This document shows, in pieces, positions 24,769 to 34,211 of a DNA stretch of 36,803 nucleotides. The notes beneath the pieces were generated by a model that worked only from the letters and a program-made list of their open reading frames with translations, was not told the origin of the DNA and searched no databases. This DNA comes from Bacteroidales bacterium (lineage in GTDB: Bacteria; Bacteroidota; Bacteroidia; Bacteroidales; UBA12170). The DNA lies in the NCBI GenBank assembly GCA_029938465.1, contig JAOZUW010000011.1:1-36803 (forward strand). The letters run 5' to 3'. A program made the position numbers and the translations under genes. Position 1 is the first letter of the stretch, and every line of letters starts with the position of its first letter.

Positions 24769-26397
24769 ATGAGAATTTTAATAAAATATATAAGCATCTT
24801 AATCCTCACTCTGGGAATACTGGCTTCCTGTACCAAGGATTTTGAAGAGATAAATACCAATCCACATGGATTCACCAATGCTAGTGATGGATCTTTGTAT
24901 AATGGTGTAATACAAAGGCTTGCGCCTAAAGGCAATGAATTGTTTTATATTAATAGTGAAATATTGTATAAACAAACACAACTTCTTTCATTAACAAGAG
25001 CGGCTTGGGGTAATTTTACACTAGGTACCGAAGCATCTTGGGGTAATTATTATTTAAGCCTTCCAAATTTAAGAGAATTGGAGAAACGTTTCGAGACTAT
25101 GTCACCATCCGATGAGCTAAGCAATATGAAAGCTATGATTAAAATCATTTTGGCTTATGAAACTTTTAAAATTACCGATATGTTTGGTGATATTCCATTC
25201 TTTCATGCAGGTTATGGTTTCCACACTTTGGAATATTTGCATCCTGAATATGATTCTCAAAAAACTATTTATTTATATCTATTAGAAGAGCTAAAATGGT
25301 GTGATGAAAATATCAATACCGAAGCAGTAAATGATGAACCTTTTAAAACCTTTAGAGTTTTTGATGCTTTGTTTAATGGAGATATGTTGCAATATCAAAA
25401 ATTTGCCAACTCCTTGAGATTAAGATACGCTATGCGTATGAGTGATAAAGAACCAGAATTGGCAGGGCAAATAATACGAGATATAGTTGAAAATGAACGT
25501 CCTATATTTCTTGGCTATGATTTTCTTGATTATGTAGGTGAGAGTGCTTGTTTGTGGCCTGCCCAAATGGGTTTCACTAATGGAGCCATCGATTGGGCTT
25601 TTTATGAGCATAAAAACTTAAGAGTAGGTAGCAATGTATGGCATATGGTTTCGAGCAATGATAATATAAATGGTGATGGGATTTTCGATCCCAGAGCATA
25701 TATCTTCTTCGAACCCAATAATGCCAATGAATGGGTTGCCTATCCTCAAATACCAGATAATAACACCCCTGCTCCTGGCGGTATACCTTATGGTACGCAC
25801 CGTGATGGGTTGACTACCTTTACTGTAAAAGGCGAAACCAATAATTATTCTTTTGTAAACTATTTTATGCATAGAGATTATAATAATATACCTATCCTTA
25901 TGATAAGCGGTGCAGAAGTGCATTTTATTCTGGCAGAAGCTTATATGAAAGGTGTTGGAGTAGCACAAGATCCCGAAAAGGCAGATATTGAATATATGGA
26001 AGGCATTAACTCTTCGGTTGAATGGTGGGTAGATGTGTCCAATAACTCTGTATTACCTTTATCACAATTAAAATTTCCAGATATGATTAACATTCCTGAA
26101 GGAATAAATGCAGCAAGTGTTCTTTCAGTCTTTGGTTCTTGGAATGCACCTAGTGATGAGGATAAATTAAAATTTATTTATACGCAACGAATGCTTGATG
26201 CATTTTGGCAACCATGGGAAGCATATGCTTTGGCAAGAAGAACAAATATGACAGCTCGAGAAGGTGATCCAATCAATCATTTTAGACTTCCATACCCACC
26301 TTCAGAACAAGAGTTTAACATGGAAAATATGATGAAAGCCAAACAAAATCAGGGAGGCGATTCACCTGAAGATAAAATATGGTGGATTAATTATTAA
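24769..26397 (+). CDS. SusD/RagB-like surface lipoprotein
   Basis: This 542-residue protein has a lipoprotein signal (SILILTLGILASCTKDFEEI, Cys at ~21) followed by NTNPHGFTNAS, the usual start of the SusD-like 2 group. TPR-like helical segments, the FKITDMFGDIPFF block, and late motifs with AYALARRTNM follow, as in this family. SusD lids bind glycans or peptides and close the SusC barrel. It is 19 bases after susC and 38 before the first PNGase-like gene. No promoter or terminator is seen between them, so one transcript is likely. Confidence 0.92.
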   Translation: MRILIKYISILILTLGILASCTKDFEEINTNPHGFTNASDGSLYNGVIQRLAPKGNELFYINSEILYKQTQLLSLTRAAWGNFTLGTEASWGNYYLSLPNLRELEKRFETMSPSDELSNMKAMIKIILAYETFKITDMFGDIPFFHAGYGFHTLEYLHPEYDSQKTIYLYLLEELKWCDENINTEAVNDEPFKTFRVFDALFNGDMLQYQKFANSLRLRYAMRMSDKEPELAGQIIRDIVENERPIFLGYDFLDYVGESACLWPAQMGFTNGAIDWAFYEHKNLRVGSNVWHMVSSNDNINGDGIFDPRAYIFFEPNNANEWVAYPQIPDNNTPAPGGIPYGTHRDGLTTFTVKGETNNYSFVNYFMHRDYNNIPILMISGAEVHFILAEAYMKGVGVAQDPEKADIEYMEGINSSVEWWVDVSNNSVLPLSQLKFPDMINIPEGINAASVLSVFGSWNAPSDEDKLKFIYTQRMLDAFWQPWEAYALARRTNMTAREGDPINHFRLPYPPSEQEFNMENMMKAKQNQGGDSPEDKIWWINY

Positions 26398-26435
26398 CAA
26401 TAATATATTTTTAGAACTTATAAAAACTTTGCTTT

Positions 26436-28943
26436 ATGAAAAACTTATTAAATAATTTACGAATAGTCTGGTTATTTGCTATTATGCTGACGCCATTCTT
26501 ATTAACCGCACAATCAAACCAATACCTTCATTTCGATGGAGAAGATGACTATGTTATTCTTGAAGAAGCAGGTCAATATGTTGGGGGTGAAGCTCTGACT
26601 ATAACAGGTTGGTTTTATTTAGATCAATTAGGCTATGGTCAAGGTTATATGGGTTTTCGCTCAGGTTCTGGTGATGGCGAATTCTATCTCATTCAACTTA
26701 ACAATGGCGTAATGGAATGCCGTATAGTTACCACAACAGGTCTTCATCAATTTGTGGCTCCAGCCAATACGGTAGCTCCACAAGTTTGGCAGCATATTGC
26801 TTGGGTTTATGATGGAAGTAGTATTAAATTATATGTAGGTGGAATATTAATTGGTAGTTCCTCAGCCAATGGAACTTTTTCAAACCCCACTGTTCCTTTT
26901 GGAATAGGAAAAAGTCTTTTAGGTGGATTTAACTTTGTATATGGTGGTAAAATTGATGAAGTAAGTGTATGGAATAAAGCCCTATCACAAGAGGAGATTC
27001 AAGATATGATGGAGGATGAGTTAAGCGGCGATGAAGAAAACCTTCAGCTTTATTATAAATTTAACCAAGGTGATCCAGGTGGTGATAATACTAGCATCAC
27101 GCATCTAACATGTGATGTAGGTAATGGTGAAAGAGATGGTGAACTGATGAATTTTGCATTAACCGGTGAAACATCTAATTTCAATGGAGATCTTGATCCA
27201 GGTTATCAAGCTATTTCATTTCCACAGATACCAAATCATTTAACTACTGATGCGCCATTTGAACTACAAGCTACTACCACTTCGGGGCTTGAAGTTAGCT
27301 TTGAAGTGCTTTCAGGACCTGCCAGTGTAGAAGGAAATATTTTAACTTTGGATGGCGTTGCTGGTGAAGTTGTTGTGGAAGCTACTCAGGAGGGCGATAG
27401 TCAATATGATCCCGCCGATCCCATTCAAAATATCTTTTTAGTGTTAAATCCAGATACTTTTACTCCGGTAATAGATATTCGAAATCCATTAGCGGGTGAT
27501 GTTTATGTTCCCACTTTGGCACCTATTCAAATAGCTTCCATATGTAGCATAGAATATCCCGATCTTTTTCAAGTCACAAGCGTACAGTTTTCGGTTGATG
27601 GAGAGAGTGTTGATGTAATTAAGCATTATAATACACATTATACAGGATGGTGGACTCCACCATCATACGGCAGTTATAACCTAAGTGTTACTTCTACCAA
27701 TAACTATGGAGCATCAAATACCGAAAGTGTGGAAATAGTAATAGTTGAAACTGCTACAGATATGGATGTCTCAGCTTTTGAAGGTATTTGGCTTAACCCT
27801 AGTATCCCATCTATTGTTGTAGAGGCTGAATTACCTTCATTTTTAGGTGCTTTTGATCAGATTATAGGAAATCTTGAAGTGCAGTGCCCTGATGGTGGAT
27901 GTGGTGAATGGGATAGAGTAGCCAGTATCGATGCCAAAGGACATAATGGTGTGTGGTATGAGATTATCAGATATATTACGCCCTATGGTGTTCCTTGTTC
28001 TCATGAAATAGACTTAACAGATTATGCCAGTGCCCTACAAGGTAAAATTGATTTTAGAGTAAATTGTGGAACTCTGGATAATGGATTTGAGTATTTTTTG
28101 ACTCTTGATTATAAACAAGGTACTCCGGATCATTTGTATAGTAATATCAATAAAGTATGGAACGAAACCTATCCATTTGGCGATTATGCAATGATGCAAC
28201 CTGTGGATGGCTACAGTTTTTCATTTAGAGAAGAAGCCGTTGCAGCAAAACTCAAACTGCTATCAACAGGACATGGTTGGGGCGATCTTAATACTAGTAA
28301 TGCAGCAGAATTTTATGAAGCTACACACAATATCTGGATCAATGGTGAAGAAACCTATGAGCAACATAATTGGCTGGATTGTAATCCAAATCCAGATGCT
28401 TGTCAGCCTCAAAATGGAACTTGGTATTATGATCGTGCAGGCTGGTGCCCTGGTGCCATTGCGCCTTGGTTTGATTATGATCTTACTTCTTATATTTCTA
28501 ATGAAATTATAGAAATGGACTATGTCTTTTATGAAGATTATGTGGATTATTGTCATCCTAATCACCCTGATTGTGTTACTGGTGTAACTTGTGATGATTG
28601 TGAAAGTGGATTTAATCCTCATCTCATTGTTGCCAGTAATTTAATTGTTTTTTCCGATGAACCCATAGTGACAGGAATTACACCGGAAAAACTAAATACG
28701 AAACCTATGATTCATTTGGCTCCAAATCCTACAGATGGTAAATTTGATATTACTGTTATTACAAGAAATGAATCGGTGGATGGTATTATGCACTTATATA
28801 GTATGTCTGGAGAATTGCTTGAACAAATATATATGAGTAATATCACAACGCATTGCGATTTCTCTTCCTATGCTGCAGGAGCTTATATTGTAAAGGTAGA
28901 AGCAAATAATGAAATTAAACAGTTCAAATTGATTATTCAATAA
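26436..28943 (+). CDS. LamG - Ig-like - PNGase F-like amidase with T9SS sorting domain (copy 1)
   Basis: This 835-residue secreted protein has a signal peptide at ~1-26. A LamG/ConA-like jelly roll lies at ~27-205 (GEALTITGWFYLD, WQHIAWVYDGSSIKLYVGG). Two Ig-like modules lie at ~258-440 (NHLTTDAPFELQAT, WTPPSYGSYNLSV). A PNGase F-like region lies at ~445-755: EWDR at 491-494 (D493 aligns with catalytic D60), YEIIRYITPYG, GTPD-LYS, NAAEFYEATHN (E625 aligns with E206), PQNGTWYYDRAGWCPG. The C-terminal T9SS domain is ~768-835 (LAPNPTDGKFDI). PNGase F cleaves the amide between GlcNAc and Asn of N-glycoproteins. The third important acid (E118) is not conserved, so activity is likely but unproven. 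It contains the Cys/His loop C706-H-x2-H-x2-C713-x5-C719-x2-C722. Confidence 0.85.
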   Translation: MKNLLNNLRIVWLFAIMLTPFLLTAQSNQYLHFDGEDDYVILEEAGQYVGGEALTITGWFYLDQLGYGQGYMGFRSGSGDGEFYLIQLNNGVMECRIVTTTGLHQFVAPANTVAPQVWQHIAWVYDGSSIKLYVGGILIGSSSANGTFSNPTVPFGIGKSLLGGFNFVYGGKIDEVSVWNKALSQEEIQDMMEDELSGDEENLQLYYKFNQGDPGGDNTSITHLTCDVGNGERDGELMNFALTGETSNFNGDLDPGYQAISFPQIPNHLTTDAPFELQATTTSGLEVSFEVLSGPASVEGNILTLDGVAGEVVVEATQEGDSQYDPADPIQNIFLVLNPDTFTPVIDIRNPLAGDVYVPTLAPIQIASICSIEYPDLFQVTSVQFSVDGESVDVIKHYNTHYTGWWTPPSYGSYNLSVTSTNNYGASNTESVEIVIVETATDMDVSAFEGIWLNPSIPSIVVEAELPSFLGAFDQIIGNLEVQCPDGGCGEWDRVASIDAKGHNGVWYEIIRYITPYGVPCSHEIDLTDYASALQGKIDFRVNCGTLDNGFEYFLTLDYKQGTPDHLYSNINKVWNETYPFGDYAMMQPVDGYSFSFREEAVAAKLKLLSTGHGWGDLNTSNAAEFYEATHNIWINGEETYEQHNWLDCNPNPDACQPQNGTWYYDRAGWCPGAIAPWFDYDLTSYISNEIIEMDYVFYEDYVDYCHPNHPDCVTGVTCDDCESGFNPHLIVASNLIVFSDEPIVTGITPEKLNTKPMIHLAPNPTDGKFDITVITRNESVDGIMHLYSMSGELLEQIYMSNITTHCDFSSYAAGAYIVKVEANNEIKQFKLIIQ

Positions 28944-28953
28944 ATCTATCATC

Positions 28954-31467
28954 ATGAAAAAGTTTTACTTAATATTGAGCTTATTACTTCTTGGAATAGG
29001 ATTAAATGCTCAGGAGTTTACATATGATTTCAATGATTTAGAATTGGCCAATCTAAATGGACAGGATGGATGGACAATCGTTATAAATGCAGGAGGTTCT
29101 CCTAATGAAATGGAAGTTGCCTATGAATATATGGGTGTTGTTGCTTATGATGGCACAAAAGGTGTTTTTTATGGACAATCAGGTGGTAATTATGGACGCA
29201 CTGCTTCTAGAGAGTCTCTAGAGGATTTCCCCTTTGACTTTACTTTAGGTGGGCCGGTAGAAATTATTGTAGATATACACACTGGTTGGTGGGGAACCTT
29301 ATTTGGCTTTGGCTACGATGCCAACGAAAATGGCTATTTAATGCATGCTCAGGAAACTATTATCGAAATTGAAGATAACGAAGGTGGGTTTGGTTTTCAT
29401 TTGGGTAGTGCCAGTACAAGCTATCCTGTTATCAATAGTTTTTTTATGCCAGATGGAAGTACGATACCATATACTTTTCCCTTAGATGATATAGGCGGAT
29501 GGCATAGATATAAACTCTTTCTAGACTTAGATGCTAATGATGGTGCGGGAAGCATTACTATGTTTGTTTCTGAAATGGATGGTGATTTTGTTGCTGTTTC
29601 TGAGATTTCTGATCTTGACTTAGGTATGACATCCAGTAGTGGCGACAGTAATGACCCTGCTACTTGGACTAAAATATTTTTGCATGCCACAGGAGGCACT
29701 AGTGGTTTTGATAATTTAATTATTAATCAACCAAATACTGGTGGATTGCTTTATCAGTATATTACTTTTAATCCCCTTCCTAATCATCTTTCTACTGATG
29801 CTCCTTTTACAGTAAATGCTACATCAAACCAAGGTTTAGAAGTGGAGTTTTCAATAGAAAGTGGACCTGCAACCATATCTGGAAATATTATTACTTTGAC
29901 AGGAGAAGCAGGAGTTGTAGCGGTTACTGCAAGCCAACCAGGAAATGATGATGTAGCTCCGGCAGACGATGTTACTCAATCTTTTGATGTGATTGATCCT
30001 ATGTCAGTTTTTCCTGAATTGAAGATTAGAAATGCTGTAGATGGAGAAGATGTAAGGATGCCTGAATTGATGGCTATGGCATTTTCTATCTCCACTGAGA
30101 TAGAGCATCCTGATTTATTGCATATTGCTGATGTAAAATTTACAGTAGGAGAGACAGTGATACAAGGCTTTGAAACAAATAATGGCTTTTTTGTTGGAAA
30201 TTGGACTCCTCCATCCTATGGCAATTATAGCGTAAGTGTTAGTATCACAAGCTCGGGTGGAGTATCTGCTAGTGAATCGCTTAACTTTAATGTTGTTGCA
30301 GAAGCTCCTACAATGAATTTTGAGGTTATTAATGAATTTGCCTTTGATGGAGAGAATAAAATCGATACTTCATTCAATCTTCCGAGTTTTGCGGGTACCT
30401 ACACATCTATCATTGCTCACTTAGATTACGGTTGTCCTTGCGACCCATGGGATCGTGTTGCCAGAGTGAGTATCCGTGGTGCCAATGGAGAATGGATGGA
30501 ATTATTCAAATACATTACACCATATGGTGTTGCTTGTGAGGATCAAATTGATATTACTGATTTTGCTTCTCAATTACAAGGTAATATTGATTTTAAAATC
30601 ACTTTTCCTGAGTCAGTAATATCTCTTACTTTTGAATATACTGAAGGTACACCCGAGTATAAGTATTCTTGGATGGATAATCTTTGGCAAGGAACCTATC
30701 CTTTTGGCGACTATGCCAATATGCAACCTGTAGAGCCATACAGTCTCAATTTAAATGGTGGTATCGGAAAAGCATATTTGCGTTTGCTAAGCGGAGGATT
30801 TTCTTGGGGACCAACTAATACTGATAATGCAGCGGAATTTTATGAAGCTACTCATAATATCAAGCTTAACGGAGCAACAGAATTTCAGCAGCATTTATGG
30901 CAAGATTGTAATCCTAACCCAGCTAGCTGTCAACCACAAAACGGTACTTGGTATTACGACAGACATGGGTGGTGTCCTGGAAGTATTCCAATTCTATTTA
31001 GATACGACTTAAGCCCTTGGGTTGGTGTTTCTGGCGTCAACTTACAATATGAGTTTTACCCCGATTATATTGATTATTGCCACCCAAATCATCCTGATTG
31101 TGTAACAGGAGTTACTTGCGATGATTGTAATGCCACTTGGAATCCTGAAATCAATGTGTCAGGAGAGTTGGTTTCCTATAGCAATGAATTGATTATAACT
31201 GCTATAGATGCAAAGCCTATAGAAGATCATATCATTATTGAACCCAATCCTTCTACAGGTTTGTTTATTATTTCTGCTTCCAGTAAGGAACTGTCAAAAT
31301 ATTCTTTTATTGAGGTGTATAATACCGCCGGAGTACTAATGAATACTTTTAGCACTTCAGCGAATGAGAGAATAATTTTAGATTTAACATCCTATTCCAA
31401 AGGTATTTATCTAATGGTTCTTAAAGGTGGTAAAAGTAATATTACTAAGAAATTAATTATTCAATAA
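28954..31467 (+). CDS. ConA-like - Ig-like - PNGase F-like amidase with T9SS sorting domain (copy 2)
   Basis: This 837-residue paralogue starts 10 bases after copy 1. The signal peptide is MKKFYLILSLLLLGIGLNAQ. The N-terminal jelly roll at ~22-265 (NLNGQDGWTIVIN, GNYGRTASRES) is unlike the LamG of copy 1 but like copy 3. Ig-like modules lie at ~270-450 (NHLSTDAPFTVNAT, ESGPATISGN). The PNGase F-like region is ~455-750: CPCDPWDRV (D500), LFKYITPYG, TPEYKYSW, NAAEFYEATHNI (E628), DRHGWCPG. The T9SS domain is ~765-837 (IEPNPSTGLFII). The loop equivalent to PNGase F E118 is shorter and lacks a matching Glu. The Cys/His loop runs C709 to C725. It would act outside the cell or on the cell surface. 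Confidence 0.85.
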   Translation: MKKFYLILSLLLLGIGLNAQEFTYDFNDLELANLNGQDGWTIVINAGGSPNEMEVAYEYMGVVAYDGTKGVFYGQSGGNYGRTASRESLEDFPFDFTLGGPVEIIVDIHTGWWGTLFGFGYDANENGYLMHAQETIIEIEDNEGGFGFHLGSASTSYPVINSFFMPDGSTIPYTFPLDDIGGWHRYKLFLDLDANDGAGSITMFVSEMDGDFVAVSEISDLDLGMTSSSGDSNDPATWTKIFLHATGGTSGFDNLIINQPNTGGLLYQYITFNPLPNHLSTDAPFTVNATSNQGLEVEFSIESGPATISGNIITLTGEAGVVAVTASQPGNDDVAPADDVTQSFDVIDPMSVFPELKIRNAVDGEDVRMPELMAMAFSISTEIEHPDLLHIADVKFTVGETVIQGFETNNGFFVGNWTPPSYGNYSVSVSITSSGGVSASESLNFNVVAEAPTMNFEVINEFAFDGENKIDTSFNLPSFAGTYTSIIAHLDYGCPCDPWDRVARVSIRGANGEWMELFKYITPYGVACEDQIDITDFASQLQGNIDFKITFPESVISLTFEYTEGTPEYKYSWMDNLWQGTYPFGDYANMQPVEPYSLNLNGGIGKAYLRLLSGGFSWGPTNTDNAAEFYEATHNIKLNGATEFQQHLWQDCNPNPASCQPQNGTWYYDRHGWCPGSIPILFRYDLSPWVGVSGVNLQYEFYPDYIDYCHPNHPDCVTGVTCDDCNATWNPEINVSGELVSYSNELIITAIDAKPIEDHIIIEPNPSTGLFIISASSKELSKYSFIEVYNTAGVLMNTFSTSANERIILDLTSYSKGIYLMVLKGGKSNITKKLIIQ

Positions 31468-31546
31468 TCATGTGAATCATTCCACTGATATTTTGAGGTA
31501 AATCTCATTATTTCAGATGGAATGGTTTTTTAAGACCCCTAATATT

Positions 31547-34066
31547 ATGAAAAGTATATATTTAAGTGTAATCTTTCTCTTTTTAAGTATATTTATTCAA
31601 GCTCAAATAGTTAATGAGTATGATTTTAATAGCTTAAGTGAAGGAGATTTAAATGGTCAGGACAATTGGCAAACTATTTTACATACTTCTGGTCCTCATG
31701 ATTTTACTATCAGCTATTCTGTTGGAAGTGTAGCGTCACCCGATGGAACCCTAGCTATTTTTTATAATGGAAGTGGTGGTGGATATGGAAGAACAGCAAC
31801 TAGAAAAACGAGTTCTAATTTTGATTTCGACCTCACACAAGCCGATATTATAGAAGTAGAAATTGATATGCACCGAAATTGGTGGGGTATGTTCTTTGGC
31901 GTTGGATTCGATGCTGATGGTGATGGACATATTGCTCCCGGTTTAGCTTCTGAACCTGATGATGGGGGTATTTATTTCACTATTTCTTCATATGAACCCG
32001 AGACTCATAATAAAGTTGTTTTGCCAAGTGGCGAAGAAGTTATTTATAATGTGGATAACAGCGGTTGGTGTCGCTATAAACTAGTGATGGATTTCACAGC
32101 TAATGATGGAGAGGGAGCCGTTGCATTGATGTTCGATCCAGGGGTAACAGGTGAATGGGTAGCCATTCCTGAGATCCAAGGTGTAAATATGGGCTTAACT
32201 CCTGGTTCTGGCGACATGAAAGATAGATCCGTTTGGGATGGTGTGTTTTTTCATGCTCAAGGAGGTACAGCGGCATATGATAATATTAAAATCACTCAAT
32301 CTGCTAGTAATGGAGAGTCGCAATATATCGACTTTGCTACTATAGATAATATGTTGACAACTCACGAATCATTTGAATTAGAGGCAACAGCCACATCTAA
32401 CTTGCCTGTAGTTTTTGAGGTTACCGATGGTCCTGCAACTCTTGATGGCAATACATTAAGTCTCACTGGAGAAGCCGGTATGGTAACTATTACTGCCAAT
32501 CAAGCTGGTGATGATATATGGGCTCCTGCACAAGAGGTTACCCAAACATTTGAAGTAGTGGATGCAACAGCATATACGGCTGATCTCACTATCCGAAGAC
32601 CTGCTGATTACGATAACTCTAGAGTATACATGACAGAATTAAATGCAATTCTTATTGTTGCTTCGGCATATATAGAGCATCCTGAAGTATTACATATCGA
32701 TAAAGTGAGTTATACTATTGAGGGCGCAAATGAAGTGATGACGGAAAAAAGCTGGGGAACAGGATATTATTCATCAGAATGGACTCCTTCGGATTATGGA
32801 ACATACACCATGACGATTACAGCAGAAACCACAGGTGGAATGTCATCGGTTCAAACCGTAACTTTTGAAGTAACTGATGAGATTGCAGATGTCAATGTTC
32901 AAACTTTCGATCAGGTTCATATCTCTACTTCTACCCAAACAACAGTTATTGATAACTTCGCATTTCCTACATATGTGGGTTCTTTCGATCAGATTATAGC
33001 TTATCTTGATGTTACTTGCCCAAGCGGCGGTTGTGATGCCTGGGATAGAGTTGGGCATATGTATGCCAAAGCTCCAAATGGAGAATGGGTGGAAATTATC
33101 AGATATATAACTCCTTATGGTGTAGCTTGCGATCATAATATTGAAGTGACAGATTATAGCTCTATTTTTCAGGGGCTTGTAGAAATGCGTTTTAGCATTG
33201 GAACCGATTCGCATGGATTTGTTGTAGATGTGAATTTCGATTTCCAAGAAGGAACGCCTCCTTATAAATACAGTTGGGTAAAAACACTTTGGAATAAAAC
33301 CTATCCTTTTGGTGATTATGATAACTTGCAACCTGTAGAGCCACTTGTGTGGAATTTTGAATCCATTACAGAAGTTGCAAAACTAAAAATCTTTAATACC
33401 GGACACGGTTGGGGCCCTTCTAATTCGCAAAATGCAGCCGAGTTCTACGAAGCCACACATAAGATTAAAGTCAATGATACCGATTTCGATCAGCATCTGT
33501 GGGTAGACTGTAATCCCAATCCTGATGGTTGCCAACCACAAAATGGCACTTGGTATTATGATAGGGCAGGTTGGTGTCCAGGTTCTATTGGTGCTATGTA
33601 CGAATATAATCTTACACCTTTTATCAATGAGAGCAATGCGAATATCAGCTATGAGTTTTATCCCGGCTATGTGGACTATTGTCATCCCAACCACCCCGAA
33701 TGTGTTTCGGGAGTAACTTGCGACAACTGTAATGAAGGATTTAATCCACATTATATTGTTTCAGCCTATATGGTTTCTTTTGGCGATGACCTTTTTATAC
33801 CTACCGGTGAGATACAAGAAGATTATTTTGGTATGCAATTATTCCCCAATCCATCACGATATAGTGTTCAACTTACTTCAAATAAGCAAAATCATTATAT
33901 CGATGCTAATGTGGAGATATATACTATTGGTGGTCGTTTGGTGAATGTTTTTACCTGGGATGGAGAAGCAAAAAATATTGATATCTCACAATTTGCCGAA
34001 GGAGTGTATATAGTCTCTATTTCTTCAGAGAAATATAGAGAAGTAAAACGCTTGCTTGTGGAATAA
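31547..34066 (+). CDS. ConA-like - Ig-like - PNGase F-like amidase with T9SS sorting domain (copy 3)
   Basis: This 839-residue paralogue is read from the ATG at 31547, where the signal peptide MKSIYLSVIFLFLSIFIQAQ begins; an ATG at 31517 in frame gives ten extra residues and is less likely. The N-terminal jelly roll matches copy 2 (DLNGQDNWQTILH, GGYGRTATRKT). Ig-like modules include DGPATLDGNTLSLTGEAG. The PNGase F-like region has CDAWDRVG (D500; the Glu before Trp is Ala here), VEIIRYITPYG, GTPPYKYSW, NAAEFYEATHKI (E632), PQNGTWYYDRAGWCPG. The T9SS domain starts at LFPNPSRYS. The Cys/His loop runs C712 to C728. The gap from copy 2 is 79 bases; a strong hairpin follows the stop. Confidence 0.85.
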   Translation: MKSIYLSVIFLFLSIFIQAQIVNEYDFNSLSEGDLNGQDNWQTILHTSGPHDFTISYSVGSVASPDGTLAIFYNGSGGGYGRTATRKTSSNFDFDLTQADIIEVEIDMHRNWWGMFFGVGFDADGDGHIAPGLASEPDDGGIYFTISSYEPETHNKVVLPSGEEVIYNVDNSGWCRYKLVMDFTANDGEGAVALMFDPGVTGEWVAIPEIQGVNMGLTPGSGDMKDRSVWDGVFFHAQGGTAAYDNIKITQSASNGESQYIDFATIDNMLTTHESFELEATATSNLPVVFEVTDGPATLDGNTLSLTGEAGMVTITANQAGDDIWAPAQEVTQTFEVVDATAYTADLTIRRPADYDNSRVYMTELNAILIVASAYIEHPEVLHIDKVSYTIEGANEVMTEKSWGTGYYSSEWTPSDYGTYTMTITAETTGGMSSVQTVTFEVTDEIADVNVQTFDQVHISTSTQTTVIDNFAFPTYVGSFDQIIAYLDVTCPSGGCDAWDRVGHMYAKAPNGEWVEIIRYITPYGVACDHNIEVTDYSSIFQGLVEMRFSIGTDSHGFVVDVNFDFQEGTPPYKYSWVKTLWNKTYPFGDYDNLQPVEPLVWNFESITEVAKLKIFNTGHGWGPSNSQNAAEFYEATHKIKVNDTDFDQHLWVDCNPNPDGCQPQNGTWYYDRAGWCPGSIGAMYEYNLTPFINESNANISYEFYPGYVDYCHPNHPECVSGVTCDNCNEGFNPHYIVSAYMVSFGDDLFIPTGEIQEDYFGMQLFPNPSRYSVQLTSNKQNHYIDANVEIYTIGGRLVNVFTWDGEAKNIDISQFAEGVYIVSISSEKYREVKRLLVE

Positions 34067-34095
34067 AATAATTATCCTCCCCATAGAATAAAAAT

Positions 34096-34135
34096 CACTA
34101 AGTTCTTTATTTGAACTTAGTGGTTCTTTCGTTTA
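34096..34135 (+). terminator. Terminator of the susCD-PNGase run
   Basis: CACTAAGTTC (34096-34105) and GAACTTAGTG (34113-34122) form a perfect 10-bp stem with a 7-base loop, followed by a T-rich stretch (TTCTTTCGTTT). It lies 30 bases past the stop of copy 3 and isolates the locus from rpsA. Confidence 0.8.
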
Positions 34136-34211
34136 ACCAGCCTATAAATCTCTTATTCAAAATGCAGTTTTTTTTAATTCTGATTTTCCTGCAAATCCTT
34201 ATATTTTTCCT

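Noticed and set aside
28263-28622. Leftward open frames opposite the PNGase-like genes (also 32843-33331 and 33383-33751)
   Set aside because: The frames repeat at equivalent places in the paralogues because the sense strand is conserved; their products have no sensible features.
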